Of a stretch of 64,000 nt of DNA, positions 45,483 through 58,705 are shown piece by piece; the first letter of the stretch is position 1, and every line of letters begins with the position of its first letter. Made by a program: the position numbers and the translations under genes. The DNA comes from Maratus speciosus (lineage: Eukaryota > Arthropoda > Arachnida > Araneae > Salticidae). The stretch spans positions 187,087,377-187,151,376 of the forward strand of contig OZ010792.1 of the NCBI GenBank assembly GCA_963932465.1, in the 5' to 3' direction. The notes under the pieces were generated by a model that had not been told where the DNA came from, did no database searches, and saw only the letters and a list, made by a program, of their open reading frames with translations.

Positions 45483-45906
45483 GGGCAGTTCCATGGCATT
45501 CCATAGGGCAAGAGAGTCACACACGTAACACAGGCTTTAATTTTCATTTATTCAATTATTTATTACATTTTAATTTTAATTGTGATTTTAGGTGTTATGG
45601 TAAATAAGTTATTACCATATTTTTAATTTAAATGTGTGGAAATGAAACTCACAGAAATATATCATTTAATTTCATTACTCAAAATTTGCTTTTTTTTCTA
45701 AGTCACACACGTAATGTTTTTAAAAAGCTATTTAAAAAATAACTGTTTTATTAGAATGATAGGTTTTTGCATAAAAGAATATGGTAAAGTGTCTCTTTTT
45801 TAAAGAACTTTTGTTTGGATTTTTAAATAAGAAATATATTGAAAAATCCTTGATTAATTAGAAATTTTTTTGTTCAAAATGTCACACACGTAACATGGAA
45901 TGGCCC
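45483..45906. mobile_element. MITE with GGGC..TTCCATG ends and internal ACACGT words
   Basis: The left end GGGCAGTTCCATGGCATTCC and the right end (reverse complement GGGCCATTCCATG) match approximately. AATA flanks both sides (45479-45482 and 45907-45910). TCACACACGTAA occurs at about 45520, 45703 and 45882 within it. No coding capacity. Confidence 0.55.
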
Positions 45907-46149
45907 AATACAGTAACTTCTGTTTGTAACAGTTCTATTGTAATTGCAATTTTTTATTCTTATAATTAAAATTCTGCATCATTTTTATTCAAACAGTTGT
46001 AATTAATAAACTTCAAAGAAAAAATTCTAAATAACATTTTTAAAAATTTGAAGGAAAATTTTCAGGGGTTCATTTTTTCCTGAAATTTATTTATGATTTC
46101 ATATATCTCTATATACAACAATCTTCATCTAACATTTCAGATGCAATTT

Positions 46150-47236
46150 AAGCTTGTTTGCCATGAATGAATTTTGCTCATCTTTTCTCATGGTTAATTT
46201 TATGTTTTGATAAAAAAAAAAAAAAAAAAAATATGTCATAAAGAATTTTATGTTGGCAGTATTGCATAACTTTGCAAATAAAACTCACTTTTCACAAACA
46301 GATTTTGCTTCAATTTTCAGAATAAACTTCTGTCTTGGTCTATTATTTGTTTTGATAAAAAAACTTTGTGTGATAGGTTTTTTTTTTTTTAAATGCTAGT
46401 AGTACCACTAGTGGAAAGTTGCATAACTAAGCTATTTAAATTACCATATATACTCGCGTATAAGTCAACCCCCTAACTTTTGGATGCAAATTCTGGAAAA
46501 AATCAAAAACCCGTGTATAAGTCGACCCCCTAACTTTTTACTTCCATTTTACTCAAAATCAAACCAATGATTTCATTTGCCAATGTGAAAAGGTAGTAAG
46601 TAAACAAAAACAAATCATTGAAATTTTTTAAATGTTAAATTATTATTATTTGTACATTTTATATATTTTTTTTTACTCATACACATAAAAAGCCATAATT
46701 TTGCAGTATTTGAAGTTTTTGTTTTTGCTTTTTCAACTGACTTGCGTATAAGTCGACCCCCCAAATTTGCTTACCGAAAATTGTCAGAAAGCCCTCGACT
46801 TATACGCGAGTATATACGGTAATTTTCAATGAACTAATTTGTCTGTAATCATCAGAATAAGCTTTTTTTGTGGTCAATTTTATATGAGTTGATATAAGTT
46901 TTCACAAGCGCTTTTTATGCTAGTAGTGGCAGTGGTGAGATAATGCATTACAATTTAAACTATGCAATTCCAATGAGTGAATTTCACTCTAATCTTCAGA
47001 CTAAGCTTCTGCCATGATCAGTTTTACGTTTTGATAAAAGAATTTCTGCTATATGTTTTTCATGCTTTCTGTAATATGGTTTTTATGTTTCTGGTGGGAA
47101 ATTGCAAAACTATGCAAATTAAATGCACTTCCTGCAAATGCATTTTGCTCAGAATTTCAGAAAAGCTTCTGCCATAATCAAATTTTAGTTTCAATAAAAG
47201 TTTTCATATGATTAGTACTGTTAGGATAGTTACATA
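46150..47236 (+). repeat. Minisatellite of ~145-160-bp units, left part
   Basis: Units share TTGCATAACTATGCAA-like, TTTTGCTCA.ATTTTCAGAATAA and CTTCTGTCATGGTC words; starts near 46260, 46419, 46940 and 47098. The spacing becomes regular once the MITE at 46444-46819 is removed. The array continues after the big insertion at 58706-59480. Confidence 0.7.
46444..46819. mobile_element. 376-bp MITE with TACTCGCGTATAAGTC TIRs
   Basis: TA (46442-46443) then CCATATATACTCGCGTATAA. The right end in reverse complement is CCGTATATACTCGCGTATAA, followed by TA (46820-46821). Further internal GTATAAGTCGACCCCC copies occur at 46515 and 46746. TA duplication suggests a Tc1/mariner-type MITE. It interrupts a minisatellite unit. 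Confidence 0.8.
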
Positions 47237-48459
47237 TAGGGTTGCCAGATTGTACATTTTTCCTGTAAGTTGTACGTTTTTTATTGTTTTTTCGGACAAC
47301 TGTATGGTGTACGTTTTAATTTGTATCGTATGACGATTTCTTCCGTTTTTCTACCACATCTTTTTTTTACAGTTTTTGTTTTTATTTTCATTTTGATTCA
47401 AAATTTCACTTTTTGCTGAAAAATAGTTATACACATGCGCGCATCAAATATAAAAATGGCTTGTTTCTGATCAGGATGACAAAAATCTTTGGAGAGTTGT
47501 GTTAACTGCATAATCGCGAACTCTTGGGTAGCATTAGATCACCTCAACTTGACATTATTAAAGACTATATATAAGTAATCTACATTATACAAATTTTAAT
47601 TTAGTATATCTCATGGTTGGCAAGTTTTTGACATGCGATGGTTTAAACTGATTTTAACCATGGTTTAAACCGTCGTGTCAAAAACCTAGATTTTATAAAA
47701 TAATATCAAATAATTATTTAGCAGAGTTAGATAGACTTTAATCAATAAATTCTAAATAAAACTGCATAAATACATTAAAAGCATGGGGTATAAACTGTAC
47801 AAATGTATTCTTGAAACTTATTTGTATAGAATATGGTAAACTGCAAATAGATTGTTGCATGATGTTTTTTTTAATTATTGAATAATGCATGCTTTTAAGT
47901 TAATGAACAGTTAATAAGTCCTTAATTATTTGCAATCATTAAAATTATGTAGGTTTTATCTAAATTTTGCAGAAGTAAATAAATTGTTCAGATTTTTTCA
48001 CTTTTTTATGTCTAGATGCAGAAACTAATTTATTAAAATTGGTATCTAATGAGCATATTTACATTCGTTAAGATAGAGCAAATTTAAAGATATTTCACTT
48101 TCAGTAGAAAACAGAATTGCTATTGCTACAAAACTAGTTTTCTTGCTTTCACCTTACTATGTTCTTAAGGATAGGGTTTCTTAAGTGGCTACTTTACTAA
48201 CGTGAAAACACCCACCCATTAATGTTAATCCTATATAGAATTTTTTTAAATATCTTGATTGAAATCTCATCCATTTAAATTATTTTTCTTAAAGTAAAAA
48301 TGAAAACACCCGCCTAATAATGCTAATTCTATAGATTTTTTTTTTAATATTTAGTTTGCATTTCAACATTTTTATTTTTGCACTTGATAGCTAATATTGA
48401 TCTAGAAAGGCTGGTTTTTACTTTTTCGATTTCACTTGCAGTTTTTATTATTAGGATAC

Positions 48460-49367
48460 TGTGATGAATATGTCTTGCACAGGTGGTTCATTTTTGCTTA
48501 GGTTCCATACTGAATACAAGGCTGAAAAATTAACTGTTACTTATTTTAAAAGGAAGGCAAGAAACTGCTAAGGTAGAAATTATCTAAAGTTCTTTATTGT
48601 CCACCGGGCTCGTTTCGAACATAGCCGAAATTACACGGCTAAGGCCGATGTTGGAGAAGGGAGCAGAAAGTTACATTTTTTTACGTTCACAGAATCAGAT
48701 CTTCGAAGCAAGTAGCAATTACATTTTTTCGAAAATGCTCGAGTGTTGGCAAGCGTACATACACAATTTCGCCAAATACATATACTATATGGCGAGATTA
48801 GAGAGAGAGAGAGACATGTGGTCAAAGTACAATAACTGAAATTGAATGGGGAATGTAAAAAATTAATAAGAAATATTTAATGCCAGATGATTACTTAGTA
48901 ATTATAGCACATAAACCGCAAAAGAACATTCGATAGGGTTTGCCAAAGTTCTCATGGGATTGAAGCGGCCGAAGCGCCCGTTAATAAACAAAACAAAATA
49001 AAGACAGGATTAATAACTGAAATGACTAATATCTTACATCTGGACCAACGGCTAAAAATGTAGAAGTAATATGTCTGACTAATTTCTGCATATCATCAAA
49101 ACTAAGGCAGAAGGATGAAAATTAGAATCGAGTTGCTAGGGGAGAAGAGGAAATTATTTCTTTTCTTAAAAATGCAGTGCGCTGCGGTTAAAATATTAAA
49201 GAGACTGAGAATTGAATGCTTAATTTATGAAGGGAAAGAGGACTAAAAACAGATTGAATCCGAATGCAGACAGATAATTAAATTTAAGAATTTAAAAAAA
49301 ATGTAATTTTAAAGGGGGGAAAGAGGAAAGGTCTTAATATTAATATGTGAAGGTAGGCGCCTTCACA
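48460..49367 (-). repeat. LTR, left copy (908 bp)
   Basis: TG..CA bordered. It differs from the right copy by roughly ten substitutions noted by eye (for example GAATACAAG versus GAATAGAAG, CTAGGGG versus CTAGGCG) and retains 22 bases missing from it. ORFs at 48597-48839 and 48631-48825 recur in the other LTR copies and have no recognisable product. Confidence 0.85.
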
Positions 49368-52300
49368 TATATCTCCCCAACAGCTGAAAAAGAACGAAGT
49401 GAACCGCGAGAGAAAAAAATTGACCCCATGTCTTCTCTCAAATACATTAGACATAAAGAAAAATATGTAAAAATGTAATATTTTATAGTGGGAACCCGGT
49501 GACCAACAGTTTATAAACATATACAGAAATACTAAATATGTAAAGAACAAATAAATCATGTCTCATATAAAAAGCATGCCTATAAGCATGACAAAGCAAG
49601 TTGGTACCAAAGACTTGCCAAAATAAAATATATTGAAAATTTTTTGAACTGCAGTGAATACTTCTGGACAGCTGTTTTCTTATTTTCTTATTATTTTTTT
49701 TTTAACGTGTGCACACAGTTATCTTTTTTTAAAATTATTTCCAGAAGATTTTAATATATAAAATTGCTTGAACATTCACTTCAAGCAAGAGCAATTTCCA
49801 CAATTGCTACAACAGTTGGTTATACTCCAACTTATAAAAATATTTTTTTTTGAGACATGAACTGTAAATAAAAACAAACATTACATAGTATAGTAAATAT
49901 AAAAATTGTTCATTTTCAGCACTATTTGTGACATTTCAAGTTTTCAAAGGTGTTATAACTGGTAAAGGAGAGGAAGATGGGGGTAAATTATTTGTTAAAA
50001 GTTGAAAGTTGCCCTCGTTTTATCTTGTAACTAAAGACTTAATGTGTTTTACTGAGAACCTAATTTAACTAAAGTGTATCTTAAAATATATTGCACTCCT
50101 ATAAGGTATAAAAAAAAGAGGTAGTCAGAACTTTCCAGAGAAAGTACCCCTTAAAGAAATGGTAAAAAATGTACAATAAATTTAATGAAATTTAATAAGC
50201 ATTATACAACAGGTGGCACAAAAGTATGTATGTGTGTGTGTGAATGTAGTCTTAAATAACACCGTTTGGTGTTACGACTGGTATATACCAGTAATAAACC
50301 ACATGTGTCAATGAGCATAACAAAAACCAAAAAAAAAATAATGCACATCTGTGTACTGAGTGATTGGAAAATCGTGCATAAGAGAACTACCTTATCACGT
50401 GAAATACCTTGAATAGCCAAGAAAGGTACCGAATGAAAAAAAATAAAAAGAAAAGTGTAATCCTGTAAAGTTACCAAAAAAAAGAAACCCTTTTTTAAAA
50501 AATATATAGCATAAAAAAATAACAAACGTGTGCTAGTATACAAATGAACACTAGAAGTGTATCACAGTGACCTCAAGTGAAAAAAAATATAACACTGAAC
50601 CAAAGAAATGTATCAATGAAGTAAAATGCGTAATTGTTTTGAAAATCAGTTGTAAAAACAGTGACAATTAGTACCTGATGCACGCAAATAATTGACAAAG
50701 CTATGAACTCGTGTAAGGTTTTTTTTTTATGAACTAACATAAACTATGAACTACTGTGTGTGTTAACTATGAACAAAAATTCTATACATGCACCAAGCAC
50801 CAAACAGCAAAATGTAACTCAAGAGAAAAAAAGGTGTACCGTATTTAAAAAAAAAAACGCTACCAAAGGGTTAAATTTGATTTTTTTTTACTGTGAATTT
50901 CATAAGATATTGCTGCATTCGTTGAAAAAAAAAATATCTATATATATCTACTCCAAACGCATCAGTGTAAAATTGACAGGATCCATACCTTTAAGTTAAA
51001 CAAACAAAAATAGGAGTGTTATAGCAAAAGATACACTGTCCCTTGAAAAATATAGAAAAAGAAATGTTGTTCACCAAAAAAAAAAGAAACAGCCTTAGAA
51101 TCAAGACACATGCGTGTGAAAAAAAAAAAAATTCTCACCCGACACCCAGTGAGACTCAAATTCAGTAAATAAATTTACGAGGAGAAGAAAAATGAGAATA
51201 ATGCGAAGGTTTTAGTTTGGCTGAATTTTCATGTATAGACCTTCTGTGTATTTATAAAAATTTAACACCTGGCCGAAATATTAAAAACATTTACTAAGAA
51301 ATTGCATACGATTTACTATAGTGTGACAAGATACCTTACTCGATCTGCCACCTTCAAGTAAGATGTATCTAATGAAAGTGTTAAAAAAAATGTTGCATGT
51401 TAAAAGTAAATAGAATCGAAATGTGTGTGTAGTTTAACATGTCATGTGACGGATAACTCCTTGAAACTTTAAAATCTTTGTACATAGACAAAGTGATGGT
51501 GTCATTGATATGTTATGGCATTATGCAAACACACAAAATAAACAAAAAAAAACTCTGTTAAAATTTTAAAAAAATGAAGAAAACTGATAGAACCTTTTAA
51601 TATCGAAAAATGGTGTAAAGTTTAAAAGATAGAAAAATAACAGGAAAAAGGAACTGTATGTGTGTGTAGGGAGGGAAAAAGAAACCTCAAACTCATGAAC
51701 TACATGGAAAAAAAAAACACATGAACAAGTGTGTACGCAAGCATACACAACGTGTAAGTAAACACATGAACAAATTGTATAATTCCACATGAACTACTTG
51801 TAATAATGTCTCAATGAACTAACGTTTTTTATGCATTTGCTAACAAAATATACGGACAGTATGTGTGTGATAACCCAAAACACTAACATACGAGTGAGAT
51901 TCAATTACATAATTAGTGAGTTAATCACCAAAATGTAATGAATAAGGGTTAATAAAGGCAATGAACTCCGTGTAATGTGTGAAAACTCTGGTTATACTCT
52001 AAACCAGCCAGTGTGTATTACTCAATGAACTACATATGAGAAAAAAAAAAAAAAAAGGAATACTGTCGAATAGATCGTAAGCAATGTACAATGTGTAAAA
52101 GCAAATGAACAAAATATGTAAATCAACACATGAACTAGTGTAATGTATGTATATGAATGGACAAAATTGTATTCAAAATGAGCAAATTTTGTGTAACACA
52201 AACAAAATACCCAACACATGAAGTACTTGTGAAAAGAAAAAAAAGTTGCATAAAGGGTTAAAATTAAAATAAAGTTGTATTTGCGAGAGTTATTTCTGTA

Positions 52301-55300
52301 TGAAGTTAAAAGAAGCGTGCATAAAATGTACGAGTGCACGACAGATTGCATAACTCTACGCTAAACTGTAGCAGTTATGCCAAGCCAAACATGTTCCAAG
52401 TAAAGGGTTGGAAGAGAGAAAAAAAACGAATAGCAAAATACCAAGCGTTATACTTTATGATCTATGAGTGTATGTATCCGTCACAAGATACCTGTGAGAC
52501 TATAACTCACTAATTAAAAAAATTAAAATGTGAGAAAATGCCAAAGATTTAGTTTAATGACTATATGTGAATAGCTTTTTTTAAAAAATAAATAAAGTGT
52601 ACATAACAGCTCACATTATGCATTTAAATAAATTTTACAAAAACAGCATTTTCAACGATATCAAATATCATGTCAGTTATAATAAAATACCTTATGTTAT
52701 AAATAAAATAGCAACGAGTCACCAGCCGCGCGTAAACAAACAAAATTAACAAATGTGTAAAAAATACCAGCTAGAAATTAACTCATGCATGTAAATTTAA
52801 GATGCATGTGCAAATATTGTATTGAATTACATTATGTAAAAAAAATCCGTAACAATCCAAAAATAAAAAAATGTCAAGGCAACAAAAATACACAAACTTT
52901 AAAATAGTGTAAAACTATGTATTTGTGAAAATGTACACAATGTTGAGAAAGAATGTAAAAAAATGTACAAGCACACAGAATCATGACCATGTTTAACCAA
53001 GGTGAGTGTCATAAAATTATTACAAAACAAGACCATATGAAATGCAAATGTAAATATGTGTGTGTATGTAGTACCAGGTTAAACTTGAAATCATAAAAAT
53101 GTGTACATGAGATTAAAAAGAAAATGATGAAGGCAAACATCTAACTTCACTATCTGCCCATAGTAAGCTAGAGTGGGGAAAAAAATCATGAACGGAGTAT
53201 CAAATAGTATGAGAGATACGTCATTATGCATTTTAAAAAAATAAAAGAGCGCGAACGTCTTGTAAATTAATGTGAGGTATTGAACATTTGTATCATGTAA
53301 GTAACATATTCCACTTTTGAGAAAGTGGACGGCCGATCCACTTAGCCAAAACTGAAACATACACCTTTAATCATTGGGCTATTTCCGGATCATAGCGCAA
53401 TGAAAAAAAAGCACTTACATAACACAGGAAACAATAATTAAAAATTTACCTCAAGTAATATAATCACATGTAAAATGTAGTGCGCGTGTAAATTGTGTGT
53501 GTATGCAGTAACAAGCATACTGATATCTAACACATGCATAAAATGTTTACGACTCATGTTATAAAAATTTTTATAAAGTAGAAATAGAAATCAAAAGGAA
53601 AAAGAGACTTTTTTTATGAAAAAAAAATTTAAGATATGATGACTCGCGCTATATTTTAAAACTAAGAAGCCTAATATATGCTATAAAAATAAATTAATGA
53701 AATGTGAATAAAAATGTATAAAATCCGTGTAAATTGGACTATGAGAGATGTATATAAACAGAACAGTGTACTGTCTAGATCGCAAATGTAATTTTCTCAA
53801 ATTAGTAGCAACCAGCTGAAAAAGATTAAATACTGAGCAAATTTAACTGCCATTACTGGTCCTCTCATTGGTTACCCATCCTCTCTCTTTTTTTATATAT
53901 GTCACTAGTGCTTATCCTTAAGTATAAAAGTTGCAAGACCTATGTTTATAGTAATCTAGAGTATTAAAAGTTTCATATCATCATTAAAAGTTTCATATAC
54001 ATGGATGGCTGACAAAACATATAATATACACATAAAAAAACATATAAAATGTTATATATAAAAAGAAATTACCTGTAGGAAGTGCTACAGCAAGAAACAT
54101 ATTAAGCACAACAAGTAAGAAAAAAAAAAAAATCAATAATAATAATAATATCAGTCCAGTATCAGTTTAAGCTTTTTCATTTTTTTTTTTTACCTCTTTT
54201 TTTTATTTATGTCGGATAACATTACATTATGCTCTGTGAGAGAAATCTTTATATTACCTTATTTATTTTATATATTTTTTTTACAATATGTCCCCTTTTT
54301 TATAACTAAGTTTTCATTTTCATTGTGAAAGCCTGCCTGATTACAACAGGATTGCTGAGTTTTAAAAGCTACCCGAACAAAAACAGAAAAAATACTGCCT
54401 GTGATCATAAGAGATAACATTTTTATATAAGATGCAATGTGACACATATCTGGTGCAGACGCATAATGTCAAAAAGGAGAAAAGAAAAAAAAAATGCGAC
54501 CAGCGCCTAATTACGCGAGAACAATCATATCGACAACCCTAGGCCAACAGAGATAAGAAAAACAGCATCTCATCTCAGGATTGCGACATTGTGTGACACT
54601 GCAAGATATATATAATGAATTAAATAAGAATCGGAAATGTGAAAAGAAAAAAAATATTTTGGACAATCTTTTATCTAAATTTAAAAAAAACTTTGAAACT
54701 GAACTGGATATGCAGTGCATCCCTAGACATACAAAATCTTAGCATGTTACTAATAAAAATAAATGCTTAATTTTTAGTAAGAAGCCATCAAAACTAATAT
54801 ATATAGATATATATTAAAAGAGCAATATAATCCAGCCATGAGGATTTTTTTATATTTTATTATTTATGGTAATTAATCCTCATAACTAAATCAACATTAA
54901 CTGACTTATTATACCATTTTAATATCCACTGCACAAAAAAGAAAAGTAGAATTTTTTTTTTTTTTTAAACCAGCACTGTCTACTCTGTATTATTCAGTAG
55001 TTAATATAAAAGTATAAATCAACACTTACCATAAGACACTACAATGAAAAGGCAAATTTAAAAAAACCTTTTTTTTTTTTTGTGAGTAAATAACTCTACA
55101 CAAATATGTAATTTATGTACAAAACACAATACCTTTTAAAACCTAGAAACATGTAGCCAACTTAAAATATATATATATCATCATTAAAAATTTAGTTAGC
55201 AGAAAATTTATTTTCATCACAGCGAAGAATTTTCTTTATACACCAATAAATGTGTTTGTAAAAAAATTTAAACTATCACATACCTTTAATATAATCTAAA

Positions 55301-56557
55301 AAAATGATTGATTTTTTTTTATCTATATTTATCAAAGTCTAGAAAGGTAATCTCGCACAATATGATCTATATTTGAAAAATAGCTCTTCAAAAGTTAACT
55401 CTTCAAACACTTAAAGCAAAATAAAACTTACCTTGAGCAAACAAGGAAATGTTATAAGTAAAGACATAATAATGTTAGAAAATAATAACTGAATTCAAAA
55501 CATATGTGTGGGTTTTTTTATGCAGCAGCAGGAATACTCTTTTCTTAAAAAAAATGTTTAGGTATATCTGCGTATAGTTGAATGTGGAGTTCACCTAAAT
55601 ATTCATTACTTATATTTTATCATTTTACTTTTTGTTCTAAGGAAACTGCATGTTAAGTGTCTTTCTTTGAACAAGTAACTTAAACATTATTATTATTTTT
55701 TTTTAAGTTCCTTGAAATGCAATAGAATACATGTAGATCCATGAACACGCTTTCTTCATAGAGTTACTGGGGAAGGAGGAAAAAATTTCTTTAATGTAGA
55801 AGAACAAATCATTTTTACTGTTCTGTTTCTTCTTTTTTTTTTAAATAAATTCGGCCGATACAAGACCTAGTTTGGAATATCTTAGAAACTCTGATCCAGC
55901 TGCGTAAATCAGCATAGGAGAAACAGAAGAGAAGAAAAACAAAAACAGGCGATGGAGGATTTATGACTCATTCCGAAGGCGCTCACGTATTTTCGGTATC
56001 GGCAGGTCTTTTTTTTTTATGCCGGTCGAAAGGATGGCGGTTATCGGCTAGTTGTGACGGAAGCTGATGGCATGAAGATAAGTAAAAATGTCGGTCACTT
56101 ATGCGTTTGCTGTATAGTGCTTTTCCGTGCACTTTAGCTGCTAATATTTTTGAAGAGGCGTCTATTGGCGTGATGAACATTTCGGTTGAGAGTGCGTTCA
56201 CACAGAAAGCAATGAGTATTCCTCAGATTGTCTGCAGGAAGTCCATAAATTTTTGAGCAGTTTTTTTTAGAGTATCCACTGAGCCTAGCATGCAGATCAC
56301 TTTTTTGACATTATTCTATAATATTGAAATGTGACACGGCAAGGCGGAAAACAAGAATAGTTCAGTTCGAATAATAATCCAACATTAGGTAGTTTGCAGC
56401 AGTCACAGTTTATTTTTTTTTAAATGGAATTCACAGTTTTTTTTCGTATTAGTCCAAGGTACTGATGTACGCAGAATGAAAAAAAAAAAATATATATATC
56501 ACGTGCTTCCCTTCTCCAAAGTGTAATTCGGTATGCCGGCTATATGCACCATATTTC
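49368..56557. other. Non-coding interior of the LTR element
   Basis: 7.2 kb of AT-rich, partly low-complexity sequence, with many ATGTGTGT, CACATGAAC and A-tract words between 50200 and 53300. The ORFs here (for example 50202-50543, 52022-52351, 53091-53360) are short, Phe/Tyr-rich and lack motifs. Nothing resembling gag, protease, RT or integrase is visible on either strand. A patch at 55980-56250 is richer in GC. Confidence 0.6.
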
Positions 56558-57443
56558 TGTGATGAATATGTCTTGCACAGGTGGTTCATTTTTGCTTAGG
56601 TTCCATACTGAATAGAAGGCTGAAAAATTAACTGTTACTTATTTTAAAAGGAAGGCAAGAAACTGCTAAGGTAGAAATTATCTAAAGTTCTTTATTGTCC
56701 ACCGGGCTCGTTTCGAACATAGCTGAAATTACACGGCTAAGGCCGATGTTGGAGAAAGGAGCAGAAAGTTACATTTTTTACGTTCACAGAATCAGATCTT
56801 CGAAGCAAGTAGCAATTACATTTTTTCGAAAATGCTCGAGTGTTGGCAAGCGTACATACATATATGGCGAGATTAGAGAGAGAGAGAGACATGTGGTCAA
56901 AGTACAATAACTGAAATTGAATGGGGAATGTAAAAGATTAATAAGAAATATTTAACGCCAGATGATTACTTAGTAATTATAGCACATAAACCGCAAAAGA
57001 ACATTCGATAGGGTTTGCCAAAGTTCTCATGGGATTGAAGCGGCCGAAGCGCCCGTTAATAAACAAAACAAAATAAAGACAGGGTTAATAACTGAAATGA
57101 CTAATATCTTACATCTGGACCAACGGCTAAAAATATAGAAGTAATATGTCTGACTAATTTCTGCATATCATCAAAACTAAGGCGGAAGGATGAAAATTAG
57201 AATCGAGTTGCTAGGCGAGAAGAGGAAATTATTTCTTTTCTTAAAAATGCAGTGCGCTGCGGTTAAAATATTAAAGAGACTGAGAATTGAATGCTTAATT
57301 TATGAAGGGAAAGAGGACTAAAAACAGATTGAATCCGAATGCAGACAGATAATTAAATTTAAGAATTTAAAAAAAAATGTAATTTTAAAGGGGGGAAAGA
57401 GGAAAGGTCTTAATATTAATATGTGAAGGTAGGCGCCTTCACA
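56558..57443 (-). repeat. LTR, right copy (886 bp, 22-bp deletion)
   Basis: Same borders as the left LTR. Around 56858 the 22 bases between ACATACA and TATATGGCG are missing; they are present in the left LTR and in the third copy at 60028. GATAC follows at 57444. Confidence 0.85.
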
Positions 57444-58705
57444 GATACTTTCACTTGTGGAACAGGTTTCGAACTAAGTTAAATAACTATTTTTTTCCTA
57501 CTGGTATGGTGAACTATAGATAATGTGCATGGTTGTCAACAAACTGGCTTATTGCGTGACAAGTCAACTTTATGTAGGCAGAAATTCGAACTAAATTGCT
57601 TGAAATAATGCTAAAATGATCGAAATAATGCTCGTAATTTTCATGTAGTTATAATATATTGTATTATATGAAGGAAATAATACTTTATAAATTACTAACT
57701 CTGCAAGAATTGTTACTTTCTGCCTACATTAAGTTGAGAAGTACATCTTTTTTTTTTGGGTGCGTAGTGTCACATGCACACATTATCTATTCATTTGTTC
57801 CTAATTTCAGGAGATATTTTGTAAATAAGATAATTTCATAAGTAAGAGGTGATTGTCAGTCACTAACGAAAAATAATTTTTAGATAAAAGGTTTAAAATA
57901 TCATATTTTAATCATTTTATCCCAACATTTAATTATTTTCTCTTTAATAAAATAAATGTTATTTTAATTTTTCTGTGTTTGGACTAAATGAAAAAATAAA
58001 TAGAATAATTAATGCTGCAGAGAAAATATTTACTAAAAGCTATATATATATATTTAAAAATAAGGTATTCAACCAAGTATGCCAAAAAAAACCCCACCAA
58101 AAATCCACATAACTTGGAAAGTTAGTCATAAACAAAGAAAAAAATTATAATTTCATATTTGATTACAATTTAATGTATACTAAAACTACATTGCACTATC
58201 ATTAAACAAAAGCAATGCTATATTAACAGCATTTTTTCTGCTTTGTTCTGAGTTTACATACAAATTTGTGTTTTTGACGGCTAAAACCCAACCCTGGTAT
58301 ATCTGTATCTTAAGTTTTAATATTTTGTTTGATACATTATCTCCCATTATGCTTAAATACAGACGTTTATTTTTGTAGAGTGACCATTACTAAAATTTTC
58401 ATGATCATCATTGAATTGTAGGATGTTTTGGTTTAGTTTTATTCTTACAATTTAATTAATGTTTCATTCATAATGAAATATATAACAGCAAAATTAGTTT
58501 AAAATGTTAATAGAATAATGTAATTCAAATACAGTTGGAAAATAATGATTAAGTCGATTAATTAATAACCTCATTTAAAATAGTTACCGGCACATTCTAC
58601 ATAATTTAGTATTTTATAAAAAAGGACACTAGCACGATAAAACCGAAACTAATTAGTGTCAATCAAACTCTTCCATTTTTTTCTAAGATAAATATGGCAA
58701 CCCTG

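Larger units (their letters stand above)
48460..57443 (-). mobile_element. Gene-less LTR retrotransposon (LARD-like) with two ~0.9-kb LTRs
   Basis: LTR copies at 48460-49367 and 56558-57443 start TGTGATGAATATG and end GCGCCTTCACA (TG..CA with TGTGA/TCACA inverted tips). GATAC flanks the whole on both sides (48455-48459 and 57444-57448), a perfect 5-bp target duplication. The 7.2-kb interior contains no recognisable gag or pol. A purine run GGGGAGATATA on the minus strand abuts the left LTR (49378-49368), suggesting minus orientation with that as polypurine tract; this orientation is tentative. Mobilisation would need proteins from another element. Confidence 0.82.
47612..58296. mobile_element. 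hAT-like element (CAGGGTTGG family) split by an LTR retrotransposon
   Basis: GTATATCT is present perfectly on both sides (47604-47611 and 58297-58304), the 8-bp duplication expected of hAT. The ends are CATGGTTGGCAAGTTTTTGAC-like on the left (one change from CAGGGTTGG) and, in reverse complement, CAGGGTTGGGTTTTAGCCG on the right. Subterminal GGTTTAAAC words match the family member at 25463-28508. Without the LTR element it is about 1.7 kb with no transposase. Confidence 0.82.
47237..58705. mobile_element. hAT-like element (AGGGTTGCCA ends) split by a large nested insertion
   Basis: The left end is TAGGGTTGCCAGATT and the right end in reverse complement CAGGGTTGCCATATT. GTTACATA (47229-47236) and GTTGCATA (58706-58713) flank it, an 8-bp duplication with one change. 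The minisatellite at 46150-47236 resumes directly after 58705, confirming an insertion. Without the nested element it is only about 0.78 kb and non-coding. Confidence 0.7.

Noticed and set aside
48597..48839. ORF repeated in three places (48597, 56695, 60165)
   Set aside because: It lies within LTR copies, is shortened by the 22-bp deletion in one, and contains no retroelement or host domain.
49284..53360. Phe/Tyr-rich minus-strand ORFs in the LTR-element interior resembling membrane proteins
   Set aside because: They are what T-rich low-complexity DNA gives by translation. There is no consistent length, motif or frame.
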